Assembly: GCA_037445875.1 (NCBI GenBank) | Contig: JBBIJR010000047.1 | Span: forward strand, 1-28,750 | DNA length: 28,750 nt | Reading direction: 5' to 3' | Source: JBBIJR01 sp037445875 | GTDB lineage: Bacteria > CLD3 > SB21 | Shown here: piece after piece, positions 7,539 to 15,811 of the stretch | How positions within the stretch are numbered: the first letter of the stretch is position 1 | How the letters are laid out: every line of letters begins with the position of its first letter | Made by a program: the position numbers and the translations under genes | Notes under the pieces: model-generated | The model's input: the letters and a program-made list of their open reading frames with translations, nothing else | Told to the model about the DNA's origin: nothing | The model's database searches: none

Positions 7539-9113
7539 GTGACCATCGACATTCGTCGACAAACCGTGACGGCGATCAACCCCGCCACCGGCGAATCGCT
7601 CGGGACGCTGCCATACGACACGCCTGCCGATCTCGAACGATGTATTCACGAAGCGCGCGCGTCCTTTCCCGCATGGTCCGTGGCGCCGCTCCGAACGCGC
7701 GTCCGGTATGTGCGGCGGCTCAAGGATTACATGACGGAACATGCGGATGAACTCGCCGAGACGATCTCGCGCAACAACGGCAAAACCCGGGTCGAAGCGA
7801 TGGCAACGGAAGTCGTACCCGCGATTCTGGCGGTCGATTACTACTGTAAGAAGGCGAGAAGATTCCTCAAGCCCGTTCCGTGTGGGCGTGGGAACGTCCT
7901 GCTGATCAACAAGCGCGGCAGGGTCGTGCGCACGCCGTTCGGGGTCGTGGGGATCATCACCGCATGGAACTATCCGTTTGCGATCCCTCTTTCCGAAATT
8001 GCGATGGCGCTACTGGCGGGGAATACGATAGTGGCGAAACCGGCCGATGAAACTCCGCTCGTGGCGAAGGCGCTGCAAACGTGCTTGGAGGCGTGCCGGT
8101 TTCCGGCGGGCGTCGTGTCGGTCGTATTGATGCCGGGTCCCGGAACAGGGGAGGCGATGCTCGATGCCGGGGTCGACAAACTGTTCTTCACCGGATCGAC
8201 GCGCGTGGGTAAGAAATTAATGGCGAAGGCGGCGGAAACGCTGACACCGCTGGTGCTCGAACTGGGCGGCAATGACGCCATGATCGTTTGCGAAGATGCG
8301 GACCTCGAGCGGGCGGCGGGCGGAGCGGTGTGGGCTGGCTTCCAGAACGCCGGCCAATCGTGCGGCGGCGTTGAACGGATATACGTCCACGAGCGAGTGT
8401 ATGACACGTTCCTGGTCGTCCTCAAACGGAAGATCGAGGCGCTGCGGATCGGACCGGACGTCGATCATAACGTGGACATGGGATCGATGACGGTGGAACG
8501 TCAGGTCGAGACGGTGCGCCGCCACGTCAGCGACGCGCTCGACAAAGGCGCAACGATCTTCGCCCAATCGAAGCCGTCCGTTGAATCGTCTGCACGCATG
8601 CTGCCCGCCATGGTCCTCACCGACGTAATGCACGACATGCTTGTAATGAAGGACGAGACATTCGGTCCGGTGGTCGGCGTGATGAAATACGCCACGGATG
8701 AGGAGGCGGTAAGGCTGGCCAACGATTCCCATCTTGGCTTGACCGGTTCCGTCTGGTCGCGGAATCGAAGGAAGGCGGAGCGTATCGCTCGGCAGATTCG
8801 TGCCGGTGTCGTCATGGTCAACGACCACCTGATGAGTCACGGTCTGGCGGAGACCCCGTGGGGTGGGTTCAAGGAGTCGGGCATCGGCCGCACGCACGGC
8901 CGGCTCGGCTTCGACGAAATGACCCAGCCGCAGACGATCGTGCACGATATCCTGCCGTTTGTCAAGAAGGACGTCTGGTGGCCGCCGTACAGCGAGTCGG
9001 TGTACAAAGGGCTCCGCGGAGTCGCGATGACGCTGTATGGAGAGGGGTTGATGAAGAAGCTGGAGGGGTTGGTCGCGTTGATGAGGATTTTGCCGAGAGT
9101 GTTCAAGAAATGA
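7539..9113 (+). CDS. NAD(P)-dependent aldehyde dehydrogenase
   Basis: This protein has 524 residues from a GTG start at 7539, preceded by GAGGAG with a 6-nt gap and overlapping nothing but the end of the previous gene's stop region. The open frame continues upstream to 7317 but that part is out-of-frame SDR sequence. ALDH hallmarks are TAWNYPF with Asn144, KPADE with Lys167, FTGSTRVG (217-224), the general base Glu241 in LELGG, and the nucleophile Cys275 in GQSCGG. The C-terminus extends past the usual core with an aromatic and hydrophobic tail (VKKDVWWPPYSESVYKGL, then MTLYGEGLMKKLEGLVALM), which could associate with membranes as in fatty-aldehyde dehydrogenases; that is inference. Pairing with the SDR suggests oxidation of a hydrophobic alcohol. 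Confidence 0.93.
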   Translation: MTIDIRRQTVTAINPATGESLGTLPYDTPADLERCIHEARASFPAWSVAPLRTRVRYVRRLKDYMTEHADELAETISRNNGKTRVEAMATEVVPAILAVDYYCKKARRFLKPVPCGRGNVLLINKRGRVVRTPFGVVGIITAWNYPFAIPLSEIAMALLAGNTIVAKPADETPLVAKALQTCLEACRFPAGVVSVVLMPGPGTGEAMLDAGVDKLFFTGSTRVGKKLMAKAAETLTPLVLELGGNDAMIVCEDADLERAAGGAVWAGFQNAGQSCGGVERIYVHERVYDTFLVVLKRKIEALRIGPDVDHNVDMGSMTVERQVETVRRHVSDALDKGATIFAQSKPSVESSARMLPAMVLTDVMHDMLVMKDETFGPVVGVMKYATDEEAVRLANDSHLGLTGSVWSRNRRKAERIARQIRAGVVMVNDHLMSHGLAETPWGGFKESGIGRTHGRLGFDEMTQPQTIVHDILPFVKKDVWWPPYSESVYKGLRGVAMTLYGEGLMKKLEGLVALMRILPRVFKK

Positions 9114-9202
9114 GAATGGAGGCTTCAGCTGTCGATAAACTACTTGTTGGCGGGAAGGACCGCAGCTCGTCAACGGGGTTCTGGGCTGCCGAAGGGGTGA
9201 CG

Positions 9203-9255
9203 CCGGTTTCTCTATGAACCGGGAATAAGGCAGAATGCCTGAAGGCTTTTTCTCC
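9203..9255 (+). terminator. Weak hairpins ending the aldehyde dehydrogenase unit
   Basis: A perfect 6-bp inverted repeat CCGGTT/AACCGG (9203-9208 and 9217-9222) is followed by a second small stem AGGCA/TGCCT (9228-9240) and a run of five T (9247-9251). Together they lie between the ALDH gene and the convergent tRNA-Glu. The stems are short, so termination is only a guess. Confidence 0.3.
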
Positions 9256-9274
9256 CCGCCGGTGTATCGAGCAG

Positions 9275-9347
9275 CGTCCCCACGGGGATTCGAACCCCGG
9301 TTACCGCCGTGAAAGGGCGATGTCCTAGGCCTCTAGACGATGGGGAC
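9275..9347 (-). tRNA. tRNA-Glu (anticodon UUC)
   Basis: On the minus strand the acceptor arms GTCCCCA (9341-9347) and TGGGGAC (9276-9282) pair fully. The anticodon loop CTTTCAC gives anticodon TTC (9311-9313), and the T arm is CCGGGGTTCGAATCCCCG. The discriminator base is G at 9275. The 3' CCA is not encoded. Genes for tRNA-Glu and tRNA-His point the same way and may share a transcript. Confidence 0.96.
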
Positions 9348-9597
9348 TCGCAAAAGGCGGCCCAATATATGGGAAGCGGAAGCACATTGCAAGAGTATTC
9401 TGGTCCGGGAGATGGGTTAAAACTCAACATCACCTTTCGCAAAGGGTCTCCACGAGCTGAAGTCCGTGGCAATGCTGAGAATTCCCGGCGGCTGCCTCTG
9501 TTTTTGGCATTTTGGGTCAGCTCCCCTGAGGTAGCGTTCTTCTTAATGCCCACAAAAACAAAAGCCACCAGCCTGCGATCACCGGTGACTTCTTGCG

Positions 9598-9672
9598 GGT
9601 GACTGAGGGGTCTCGAACCCCCGGCCTTCAGGGCCACAACCTGACGCTCTAACCAACTGAGCTACAGTCACC
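9598..9672 (-). tRNA. tRNA-His (anticodon GUG), with encoded G-1
   Basis: On the minus strand the acceptor GTGACTG (9665-9671) pairs with CAGTCAC (9599-9605). The anticodon stem TCAGG/CCTGA encloses TTGTGGC, giving GTG. Base 9672 supplies the extra G at position -1 opposite C73 (9598), the identity pair of tRNA-His. The 3' CCA is not encoded. The 250 bases between this gene and tRNA-Glu (9348-9597) hold nothing I can identify. Confidence 0.96.
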
Positions 9673-9766
9673 ATGTAGGGCGGACGCAAGGTAGAGAATC
9701 AACCCTTGATTTTCAAGCGGAATTTGCCGAACTGCCCCTGTACAAGCGCCCCCTGCGGTAATCCTC

Positions 9767-10432
9767 ATGCAAGAAATATTGGAGTGGATCTATAGCCAGT
9801 CCGCTTTGCTGTGTCATCAGATCGACGCGCGAACGCTGATGTTGGGCGACGAACTGCTTCCCTTGTGTTCGCGGTGCACCGGCATTTATTCGGGCGCGTT
9901 CTGGGGGACGGTCCTCGTCGGCGGCCGGCTGGGCTTGCGTCGAAGCTTTCGCGGGGACAGAAGATTCATCGCGTTTATCGTGATTCTGATCGGTTTTGCG
10001 CTGCTTGACTGGTTCATCGGCATCCACGAGGTGTACGACCACAACCTTCCCCGCCTGGCCAGTGGGTTTGCGTTTGGCCTGGCCGTCCTGACAGTCGTGT
10101 GGTCCATGCTGAGTGCGAGACTCTGGGCCGCGGGAGAACATCGCCACACCGATCTCGGTCGTCCTTTTGTTGCAGCGGCGGTTGCAGTGGCAGCCGTCTA
10201 TACGGCCATCGCTGCCGCCTTCTTTGAATGGACGGTTTCCTACTACATCTTCCTTGTCTCCGAACTGCTCGGAGTGGTCATCCTGTTCACGCTCGCAAAC
10301 GCCCTGATGGTCCTGCTCGTCTTCTCCAACCTCCAGCACCGCGCTCATCTGCGGCGGCACTACCTCCTCGCAGCCGTGTGGGGTTTCTTCCTCTTTGTAA
10401 TGGAGTGGTTGATAGTACTCTGGATCACGTAA
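9767..10432 (+). CDS. DUF2085 family integral membrane protein
   Basis: This protein has 221 residues with about five membrane segments (roughly 42-58, 66-83, 96-114, 133-153 and 160-185, with a last one near the C-terminus). The N-terminal region holds the DUF2085 hallmarks: CHQ at 16-18 and CSRCTG at 34-39, so three conserved cysteines near the first membrane segment. The family has no established biochemical role; the CHQ and CxxC pattern suggests metal binding or a redox pair, which is inference. The ATG at 9767 has only a weak ribosome site. It is encoded ahead of mrp in the same direction with a 187-bp gap, so the two may be transcribed separately. Confidence 0.85.
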   Translation: MQEILEWIYSQSALLCHQIDARTLMLGDELLPLCSRCTGIYSGAFWGTVLVGGRLGLRRSFRGDRRFIAFIVILIGFALLDWFIGIHEVYDHNLPRLASGFAFGLAVLTVVWSMLSARLWAAGEHRHTDLGRPFVAAAVAVAAVYTAIAAAFFEWTVSYYIFLVSELLGVVILFTLANALMVLLVFSNLQHRAHLRRHYLLAAVWGFFLFVMEWLIVLWIT

Positions 10433-10619
10433 CCCCGGATGCCGCTGATTGCAACGTTTCGTTCGACGAGGATACGCATGAGATTGCGCTGGGTTGTGTT
10501 CACGGACGTAGGGGGTGACGTACGGCCGCGGTCCAGGATGCAAAGAAACCGTGTTTTTTTGAACGGAATGTCCTATCTTTGCAGCCGTTTTCACAAGGGA
10601 ACGAACGGGAAAGGACCGT

Positions 10620-11732
10620 ATGGTTAGCAAAGAATCGATCCTGGCCGCACTCGGTCGAGTGGTGGACCCGGATCTTCATCGGGATATTGTGAGTCTTGGA
10701 TTTGTCCAGGACCTCAACATAGAGGACGGCCGGGTGGCCTTCAAGGTCGTGTTGACCACGCCGGCATGTCCTGTCAAAGACCTTTTGAAGAAGCAGTGCG
10801 AAGAAGTGGTTGCGGCCGTGGACGGTGTTAAGTCCGTGTCGGTCGATATGCAGGCCAAAACCATTGCGCGAGCGTCCTCCAGCCTGCCTCTGCTGCCGGG
10901 GGTGCAAAACGTGATCGCGGTGGCAAGCGGCAAAGGCGGGGTGGGGAAGTCCACCGTGGCAACGAATCTCGCCATCGCCCTCGGCGTGCTCGGCGGTAAG
11001 GTGGGCCTGCTGGATGCGGACATTTACGGGCCGAGCATCCCGCTCATGATGGGAGTAAAGGACCAGCCTACGATGGATGAGAACAAGAAACTCATTCCGC
11101 TGGAAAACCACGGCATCCGGATGATGTCCATCGGGTTCATGCTGCCGGACGACCAGGCGCTGGTGTGGCGCGGACCGATGGTGGCGCAGGCGCTGACGCA
11201 GCTCATGCGAGACGTGGAGTGGGGGGAACTGGACTATCTGGTTGTGGACCTGCCGCCCGGCACCGGCGACGCACAATTGACGCTGGCGCAGTCGATTCAG
11301 ATGGTCGGAGCGGTCATTGTGACGACGCCGCAGGACGTGGCCTTGATCGACGCACGGCGGGGCGTGGGCATGTTCCAGAAAGTCAACGTGCCGATCCTTG
11401 GCATTGTGGAGAATATGAGCTACTACGTGTGCCCCAACTGCAACCATCGTGCGGAAATATTCTCACACGGCGGTGCAAAAAAAGCCTGTGAGCAGTACGA
11501 GGTACCCTTTCTCGGTGAGGTTCCGCTGGACATGGAGACGCGGATCGCGGGGGATGAGGGCCGACCGATCGTAGTGGCCCGGCCCGATTCGCCTAATGCA
11601 AAGGCGTTCCTTGAGATTGGAAAGAAACTGGCAAGCATGATCAGCGTGCTTCGTTACGGCAGCGACGAGGCCAGGGCCAGCATGCTCGGGCAGAAGGTGT
11701 TCTTCGCCAACACGCGTCTGAAGGTCATTTGA
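10620..11732 (+). CDS. mrp: Mrp/NBP35-family iron-sulfur cluster carrier ATPase (ApbC-like)
   Basis: This cytoplasmic P-loop ATPase carries and delivers iron-sulfur clusters. Its 370 residues start with a MIP18/DUF59 domain (about 1-80, with TPACP around Cys50). The MRP ATPase domain follows with the deviant Walker A GKGGVGKST (104-112), the LLDADIYGPSIP segment (130-141) and VVDLPPGTGD (208-217). The cluster-binding pair is Cys271 and Cys274 in CPNC. Length and order match the long Mrp form common outside Enterobacteria. AAAGGA lies 6 bases before the ATG. A -10-like TATCTTTG at 10574-10581 sits upstream, but no -35 box is found at the right distance. Two tRNA-Ser genes follow with their own promoter. 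Confidence 0.95.
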   Translation: MVSKESILAALGRVVDPDLHRDIVSLGFVQDLNIEDGRVAFKVVLTTPACPVKDLLKKQCEEVVAAVDGVKSVSVDMQAKTIARASSSLPLLPGVQNVIAVASGKGGVGKSTVATNLAIALGVLGGKVGLLDADIYGPSIPLMMGVKDQPTMDENKKLIPLENHGIRMMSIGFMLPDDQALVWRGPMVAQALTQLMRDVEWGELDYLVVDLPPGTGDAQLTLAQSIQMVGAVIVTTPQDVALIDARRGVGMFQKVNVPILGIVENMSYYVCPNCNHRAEIFSHGGAKKACEQYEVPFLGEVPLDMETRIAGDEGRPIVVARPDSPNAKAFLEIGKKLASMISVLRYGSDEARASMLGQKVFFANTRLKVI

Positions 11733-11744
11733 CGGAGTTTGTTA

Positions 11745-11773
11745 TTGATTGGCAAAGACGGATCGGCTATATT
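11745..11773 (+). promoter_or_regulatory. Putative promoter of the tRNA-Ser pair
   Basis: A -35 box TTGATT (11745-11750) and a -10 box TATATT (11768-11773) are separated by exactly 17 bp. The start site would be near 11780, about 18 nt before the first tRNA. Confidence 0.65.
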
Positions 11774-11797
11774 GGCGGCCTTGAATGTACCTCCGTC

Positions 11798-11880
11798 GGA
11801 GGATTAGGCTAATTGGTAAGTCAGCAGTCTTGAAAACTGCCGTCCGAAAGGACTTGGGGGTTCGAGTCCCTCATCCTCCG
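11798..11880 (+). tRNA. tRNA-Ser (anticodon UGA)
   Basis: The acceptor GGAGGAT (11798-11804) pairs with ATCCTCC (11873-11879), and the discriminator is G at 11880. The anticodon stem GCAGT/ACTGC encloses CTTGAAA, giving TGA. The long variable arm GTCCGAAAGGAC is the class II feature of tRNA-Ser. The 3' CCA is not encoded. Confidence 0.95.
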
Positions 11881-11898
11881 CCTGAACGCTGATGGACT

Positions 11899-11989
11899 GG
11901 AGAGGTGGCCGAGTGGCTTAAGGCAGCGGTTTGCTAAACCGCCGTACGGTTGTAAAGCTGTACCGGGAGTTCGAATCTCCCCCTCTCCG
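11899..11989 (+). tRNA. tRNA-Ser (anticodon GCU)
   Basis: The acceptor GGAGAGG (11899-11905) pairs with CCTCTCC (11982-11988), and the discriminator is G at 11989. The anticodon stem GCGGT/ACCGC encloses TTGCTAA, giving GCT. A long variable arm (TACGGTTGTAAAGCTGTA) marks it as class II. It lies 18 bp after tRNA-Ser(UGA), probably in the same transcript. The 3' CCA is not encoded. Confidence 0.96.
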
Positions 11990-12094
11990 CGACAAGAACG
12001 AGAGAGTGGCTGAGCGGGAGTTCTGCGGCGGAGGCGCATCTCAGCCAGAGGCCGATCTTACGACGTCTGTGGTATTTCATCTCGTCCTGCCGCC

Positions 12095-12125
12095 AACAAA
12101 AAGGCCTGGTATACGGGCCTTGTTT
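12095..12125. terminator. Bidirectional hairpin terminator between the tRNA-Ser pair and the kinase gene
   Basis: The stem AAGGCC (12101-12106) with GGCCTT (12116-12121) has a 9-nt loop, extendable by AACAA/TTGTT. Read on the minus strand it is followed by TTTTTGTT, a better T run than on the plus strand (TTGTTTC). It can serve both converging units. The rest of 11990-12225 shows nothing else. Confidence 0.55.
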
Positions 12126-12225
12126 CGTATGAGGGGAGTATGTTTTGCGTCTATGGGTTGTGGAGTGATAAGCTGGGCAAGCGCGTGGAGGAGGGGACTA
12201 CCCGGTTGAAGTGTCCACGGCCGTG

Positions 12226-15200
12226 TTAGCGATGCGCAAACAGCCGTATGTCCACGGTAGTGCCCTTTCCCGGAGAGCCGGTTACCTCGATCTTGCCGCG
12301 GTGCTTGTTGATAACCGCATAGACCTCCGATAGGCCAAGACCACGCCCTGCACCAACGGGCCTCGTGGTAAAGAACGGTTCGAAGATCCTCGAGGCCACC
12401 TCGGGAGCAATACCCACGCCGTTGTCGGTGATCAGGATCCTGATGCCGCGTCCCTCCGTTGGATGCTCGGTCCGAATGGAAAGGACGCCTTCACCGGGAG
12501 CAAGAAGTCCGCTCTTCTCCGCCTCCCGAATCGCCTGTACGGCGTTGTTCAGAATGTTGATGAAACTCTGGTTAAGCTCCCGCGCATTGGCCCGCACAAC
12601 CGTTCCACATTGAAACGTCTTATGGACCTGAATGTCCCGGGTCTGGCCAAAGAAAACGGAGAGTATGTGCTCCAGTTGGGCCTCGACGTCCACCTCTCCG
12701 ATGGAAGTTTCGTCATAGTGCGTGAAGGCCTGGAGGTTCTGCACGATCTCCTTGATGCGCTCGCCGCCGCGGACCGACGAGTCAATGGCCGCCCGCACCT
12801 CCGATAACAACTCCTGACGATCGAATTCCTCCCACAATTGCTCGCGTTCCAACACGGATGAACTCGGGTCCCCGCTGAGCTCAATGTAACGGAGAATCCG
12901 GTCCGCATGCTTGCGAATGAAGTCGAGATTGGGAAGGACGAATGTCAGGGGATTGTTGATCTCGTGGGCCAACCCGGCGACCATTTGTCCGATGGCAGCC
13001 ATCTTTTCCGATTGCAGGAGTTGTGCCTGAGTTGCTGTGAGTTCCCTCGTGCGGGTCTCGACTACGGTTTCCAGTTCCCGGGTCCTTCGCTGCAGGCGGC
13101 GGACACGGAATCGGACGAGGGCGAGGACGATCGTCAAGGAAAGAAAAGCGTACAGCAGGTAAGCCCACCACGACAGGTACCACGGCGGCCGTATGCGAAA
13201 CGTGAGGGAAGCCTCAGACCCGATGTTCCCAAAAACATCCCGTCCGCGCACGCGGAACGTGTGGGTACCGGAGGGCAGATGAACGTATTCCCGAAATGCC
13301 GAGCGGCTCCAGTCAGACCAGTCCTGCTCCAAACCCTCGAGCCTGCATTGAAATTCCGAGGCATCCTCGTACACGGGCAGAGCGAAGTCCAACCGCACCG
13401 TTTGGCGGCCATGGAGTGTTAGCGGTGGATCGCTCCTGTCCCGCGTGGAGTCCAGCCGTGGCCCTCCTTCGTGGCTGCGCAGGCCGCGAAGGATCGTCGG
13501 GAGGTGGCGCTGCATGCTTCGGGACAGGCGGCTGTCGTAGCGTATGAGGAGGTTGTCTCCTCCGAACCATTCAATGCCGGCGTCGTCACGGGTAAACGCG
13601 TACTGAGTTTCAGCCTGGAGCGGCCAGATGCGATTGATGTGGTTCTCATTCGTACCACCTGCAATCCACCCCGGACTCATCGTCCACCGTGTCCGGTTCA
13701 GGGCGAAGAGAGCCTCCATGCTGAAAGCAGTCCAGTAAGCCGAATCGACCGTCTCGAAGCGCTGCGCGATTTCGTCAAACCGGTACCATCCCCGGGAAGT
13801 GTTGAATAACGGTCCGCCGGGTGCGGCGATGAGACGTACCGGTCCCACAGGCAGCCCTTCCGGTTCGCCGAATCGACGTACGGACGGAATCGACAACCAG
13901 CCGGAAGAAAAATCCAGTCGAAGAACCCCTTGAAAATCCGTTCCAGCCCAAAGGGTAGAATCTCCGAGCGCTACCGCCTCTTTGACTTCCTCGGGCACGT
14001 CCGGGAGCCGCTCCTGCGGGACCCACACGCCATCCGTCCTTCTCACCAGGCGCCACAATCCGTCGGTGGTTCCTGCGAAGGCAACACTGCTGTCGCCCGG
14101 GACGGAGGTGACCATGCGGGCGAGCTGTTTTGCAATAAGCCGCGGACGTTTTTGGCCGATGTGATACACTCCCGATCCGGTCGCCGCGAGCACATCGCGG
14201 CCAACGGAAGCAAGACCGTAGTAATAAGGAGCATCGGTGATAAGCGGCTCAAACACCGGACTCTGCGACGGGTGCCGCATTCGAAAGACGCCCCTTGAGG
14301 AGGAGATGATCATGTCGCCGTCCAGGAAAGCGAGTGCGTAGATCTTACCGTCCCAGCCGAACGTCGGGTCAAAGAGGGAGAAAGGTGACTGAATCTCGAT
14401 GCGACTGAGCCCGTTGTGTCGGTAACCGACCCAGAGCGCGCCGTCCCGATCGATGAACACACAGGCGAGATTGTTGGCAGGCAGGAAATTCGAGCGGTCC
14501 ATGATCCGGCGCACCTCGCCGTGTGGTCCCACCATAACGATCCCGCCGAGAATCGTGGCAAACACATAGTCGCCGCTCGGAAGACGCCGTCCATCGTAGA
14601 TGAACTGGGATTTCAGATAGTCATCTGCTGCCGTCGGAAGCGGGGAGACCCTTGCTCCATCGTAGACGTACAGCCCTTCCGCTCGTGTGGCAATCAGAAG
14701 CCGGTCATCACCGTACGAAAGGACGGCGTTGATTTTCTTGTCTGCGAAGAATGAACCGCCGGCCACGAGTATCAGACTGTCGTTCCTCATCCGCTGCAGG
14801 CCTATGCCGACGGTGCGGGCATACAACGTGTCCCGGACGCTGGAGATTACGTCGAATCTCGGTGCGGTCCAGACCCGGACGCTGTCCCGGCGGAACCGTA
14901 CGATGTGACGATACATGCGGAAGTACACACCGTCGCTCGTTGCGGCGGCGTCCCAGATCTCGGCAAGGTCGAACTGCGGATGCGTCCGCCGATTCAACAG
15001 CGATTCGTACTGGAGATCTCCTGCCGCGTCGGGTACCAGTCTGCCGAATTCCCCCTGAGCGCACACGAAGATTGTCCCGTCCCTGTCGACGGTCAGCCAT
15101 CGACCCGCGGACCTGTTGGCGACCGGTATGATCCGCCACCGCGAGCCGTCGTATTCAAGTACTCCGGAACCGTTTGCCGTGTACAGGAATCCGCGGTCGT

Positions 15201-15417
15201 CCTGGACTATACACCAATTGTCCGCCGCGGCTCTGTACACGTTCGGCGGGAAATGACGCAGGATAGGCCTTCCCTCCGGACTCTGAGCCCGCACACCCCC
15301 TGCAGCAAGGGCAAGCAACACGGCCGCGGCCGCGCTATGTCTCACTAATGACAACAGTGGGAAACCCGTTACCGTGGGAATGCTTGCTAGCTTACCGAAA
15401 AATGGCGTCGTTTTCAA
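12226..15417 (-). CDS. Sensor histidine kinase with periplasmic two-component-regulator propellers
   Basis: The protein has 1063 residues from a TTG start whose bases overlap a TGA stop in the upstream frame (TTGA), with AAAAGGAA just before it. A GTG at 15345 is an alternative. A signal or anchor segment (about 25-45) leads to about 14 propeller-like blades (roughly 60-660; for example ALWVGYRHNGLSRIE), a Y_Y_Y domain (about 665-743) and one membrane helix (about 750-768). A coiled coil (about 772-800) follows, then the HisKA-type phosphorylation site His818 in GLAHEINNPL. The ATPase domain shows an N box (Asn957 and Asn958 in ILNNAVQA), G1 DNGVGI (998-1003), FEPFFTT and G2 GAGRGLGLS. No receiver or DNA-binding domain is fused and no response regulator is encoded nearby, so its partner is elsewhere. 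It is probably transcribed with the hydrolase and the small exported protein upstream. Confidence 0.92.
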   Translation of the reverse strand: MKTTPFFGKLASIPTVTGFPLLSLVRHSAAAAVLLALAAGGVRAQSPEGRPILRHFPPNVYRAAADNWCIVQDDRGFLYTANGSGVLEYDGSRWRIIPVANRSAGRWLTVDRDGTIFVCAQGEFGRLVPDAAGDLQYESLLNRRTHPQFDLAEIWDAAATSDGVYFRMYRHIVRFRRDSVRVWTAPRFDVISSVRDTLYARTVGIGLQRMRNDSLILVAGGSFFADKKINAVLSYGDDRLLIATRAEGLYVYDGARVSPLPTAADDYLKSQFIYDGRRLPSGDYVFATILGGIVMVGPHGEVRRIMDRSNFLPANNLACVFIDRDGALWVGYRHNGLSRIEIQSPFSLFDPTFGWDGKIYALAFLDGDMIISSSRGVFRMRHPSQSPVFEPLITDAPYYYGLASVGRDVLAATGSGVYHIGQKRPRLIAKQLARMVTSVPGDSSVAFAGTTDGLWRLVRRTDGVWVPQERLPDVPEEVKEAVALGDSTLWAGTDFQGVLRLDFSSGWLSIPSVRRFGEPEGLPVGPVRLIAAPGGPLFNTSRGWYRFDEIAQRFETVDSAYWTAFSMEALFALNRTRWTMSPGWIAGGTNENHINRIWPLQAETQYAFTRDDAGIEWFGGDNLLIRYDSRLSRSMQRHLPTILRGLRSHEGGPRLDSTRDRSDPPLTLHGRQTVRLDFALPVYEDASEFQCRLEGLEQDWSDWSRSAFREYVHLPSGTHTFRVRGRDVFGNIGSEASLTFRIRPPWYLSWWAYLLYAFLSLTIVLALVRFRVRRLQRRTRELETVVETRTRELTATQAQLLQSEKMAAIGQMVAGLAHEINNPLTFVLPNLDFIRKHADRILRYIELSGDPSSSVLEREQLWEEFDRQELLSEVRAAIDSSVRGGERIKEIVQNLQAFTHYDETSIGEVDVEAQLEHILSVFFGQTRDIQVHKTFQCGTVVRANARELNQSFINILNNAVQAIREAEKSGLLAPGEGVLSIRTEHPTEGRGIRILITDNGVGIAPEVASRIFEPFFTTRPVGAGRGLGLSEVYAVINKHRGKIEVTGSPGKGTTVDIRLFAHR

Positions 15418-15489
15418 TTCCTTTTCAGCGGCCCGCGCTGGTCCTGTTTGTGGCGGGAGGAGTCGAAGACCCAGCCAAGCAGGAGCAGC

Positions 15490-15747
15490 TTAAGGGGTAG
15501 GATATGGAATCCCGGCCGGATATGGCAGAGATGGGCTCCGGTGTCCTGCCAAATCCCACGGCATCGCAGTCCTCCTGGACCCGATGAGACGGGCCCGGAT
15601 TACACGTCCGGATGAGTCGGCTGCCAGCGTATTCAGGAGCAACAAGGGATTCGTGTACAGAGTAACGGGATCGATCCTGGCCCAACCGAACGTCTGGCCG
15701 TGCAGAGCATGGCCCAGGGTCAACAAAAGAAGAAACACGCTCCGCAT
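15490..15747 (-). CDS. Small exported protein of unknown function, possibly frameshifted
   Basis: The ATG at 15747 has a strong GGAGG six bases upstream and begins a clear signal peptide (MRSVFLLLLTLGHALHGQ). The mature part reads TFGWARIDPVTLYTNPLLLLNTL and has no family I recognise. The frame stops at 15490 after 85 residues. In the +1 frame the sequence stays open from 15599 to a TGA at 15414-15416, encoding a plausible C-terminal stretch (HILPLKLLLLGWVFDSSR). That TGA overlaps the kinase TTG start as in coupled genes. A single-base error or mutation somewhere in 15490-15600 could therefore have shortened a protein of about 110 residues. It sits between the hydrolase and the kinase on the same strand. 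Confidence 0.55.
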   Translation of the reverse strand: MRSVFLLLLTLGHALHGQTFGWARIDPVTLYTNPLLLLNTLAADSSGRVIRARLIGSRRTAMPWDLAGHRSPSLPYPAGIPYPTP

Positions 15748-15811
15748 GAAACCTCCATGTTGGTCCTTTTCACGGCCCCTCTCTCCGGAGGTCCATGGTG
15801 CAGCAACAAAG

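Noticed and set aside
9212..9637. Minus-strand frame of 141 codons over the tRNA-Glu/tRNA-His region
   Set aside because: It runs through both tRNA genes and has no protein-like features.
10558..10581. Bacteroidota-type promoter (TTTG with TAnnTTTG) before mrp
   Set aside because: TATCTTTG is present at 10574, but the TTTG at 10558 is only 12 bp away instead of about 19-21, so the pair does not form a proper promoter.
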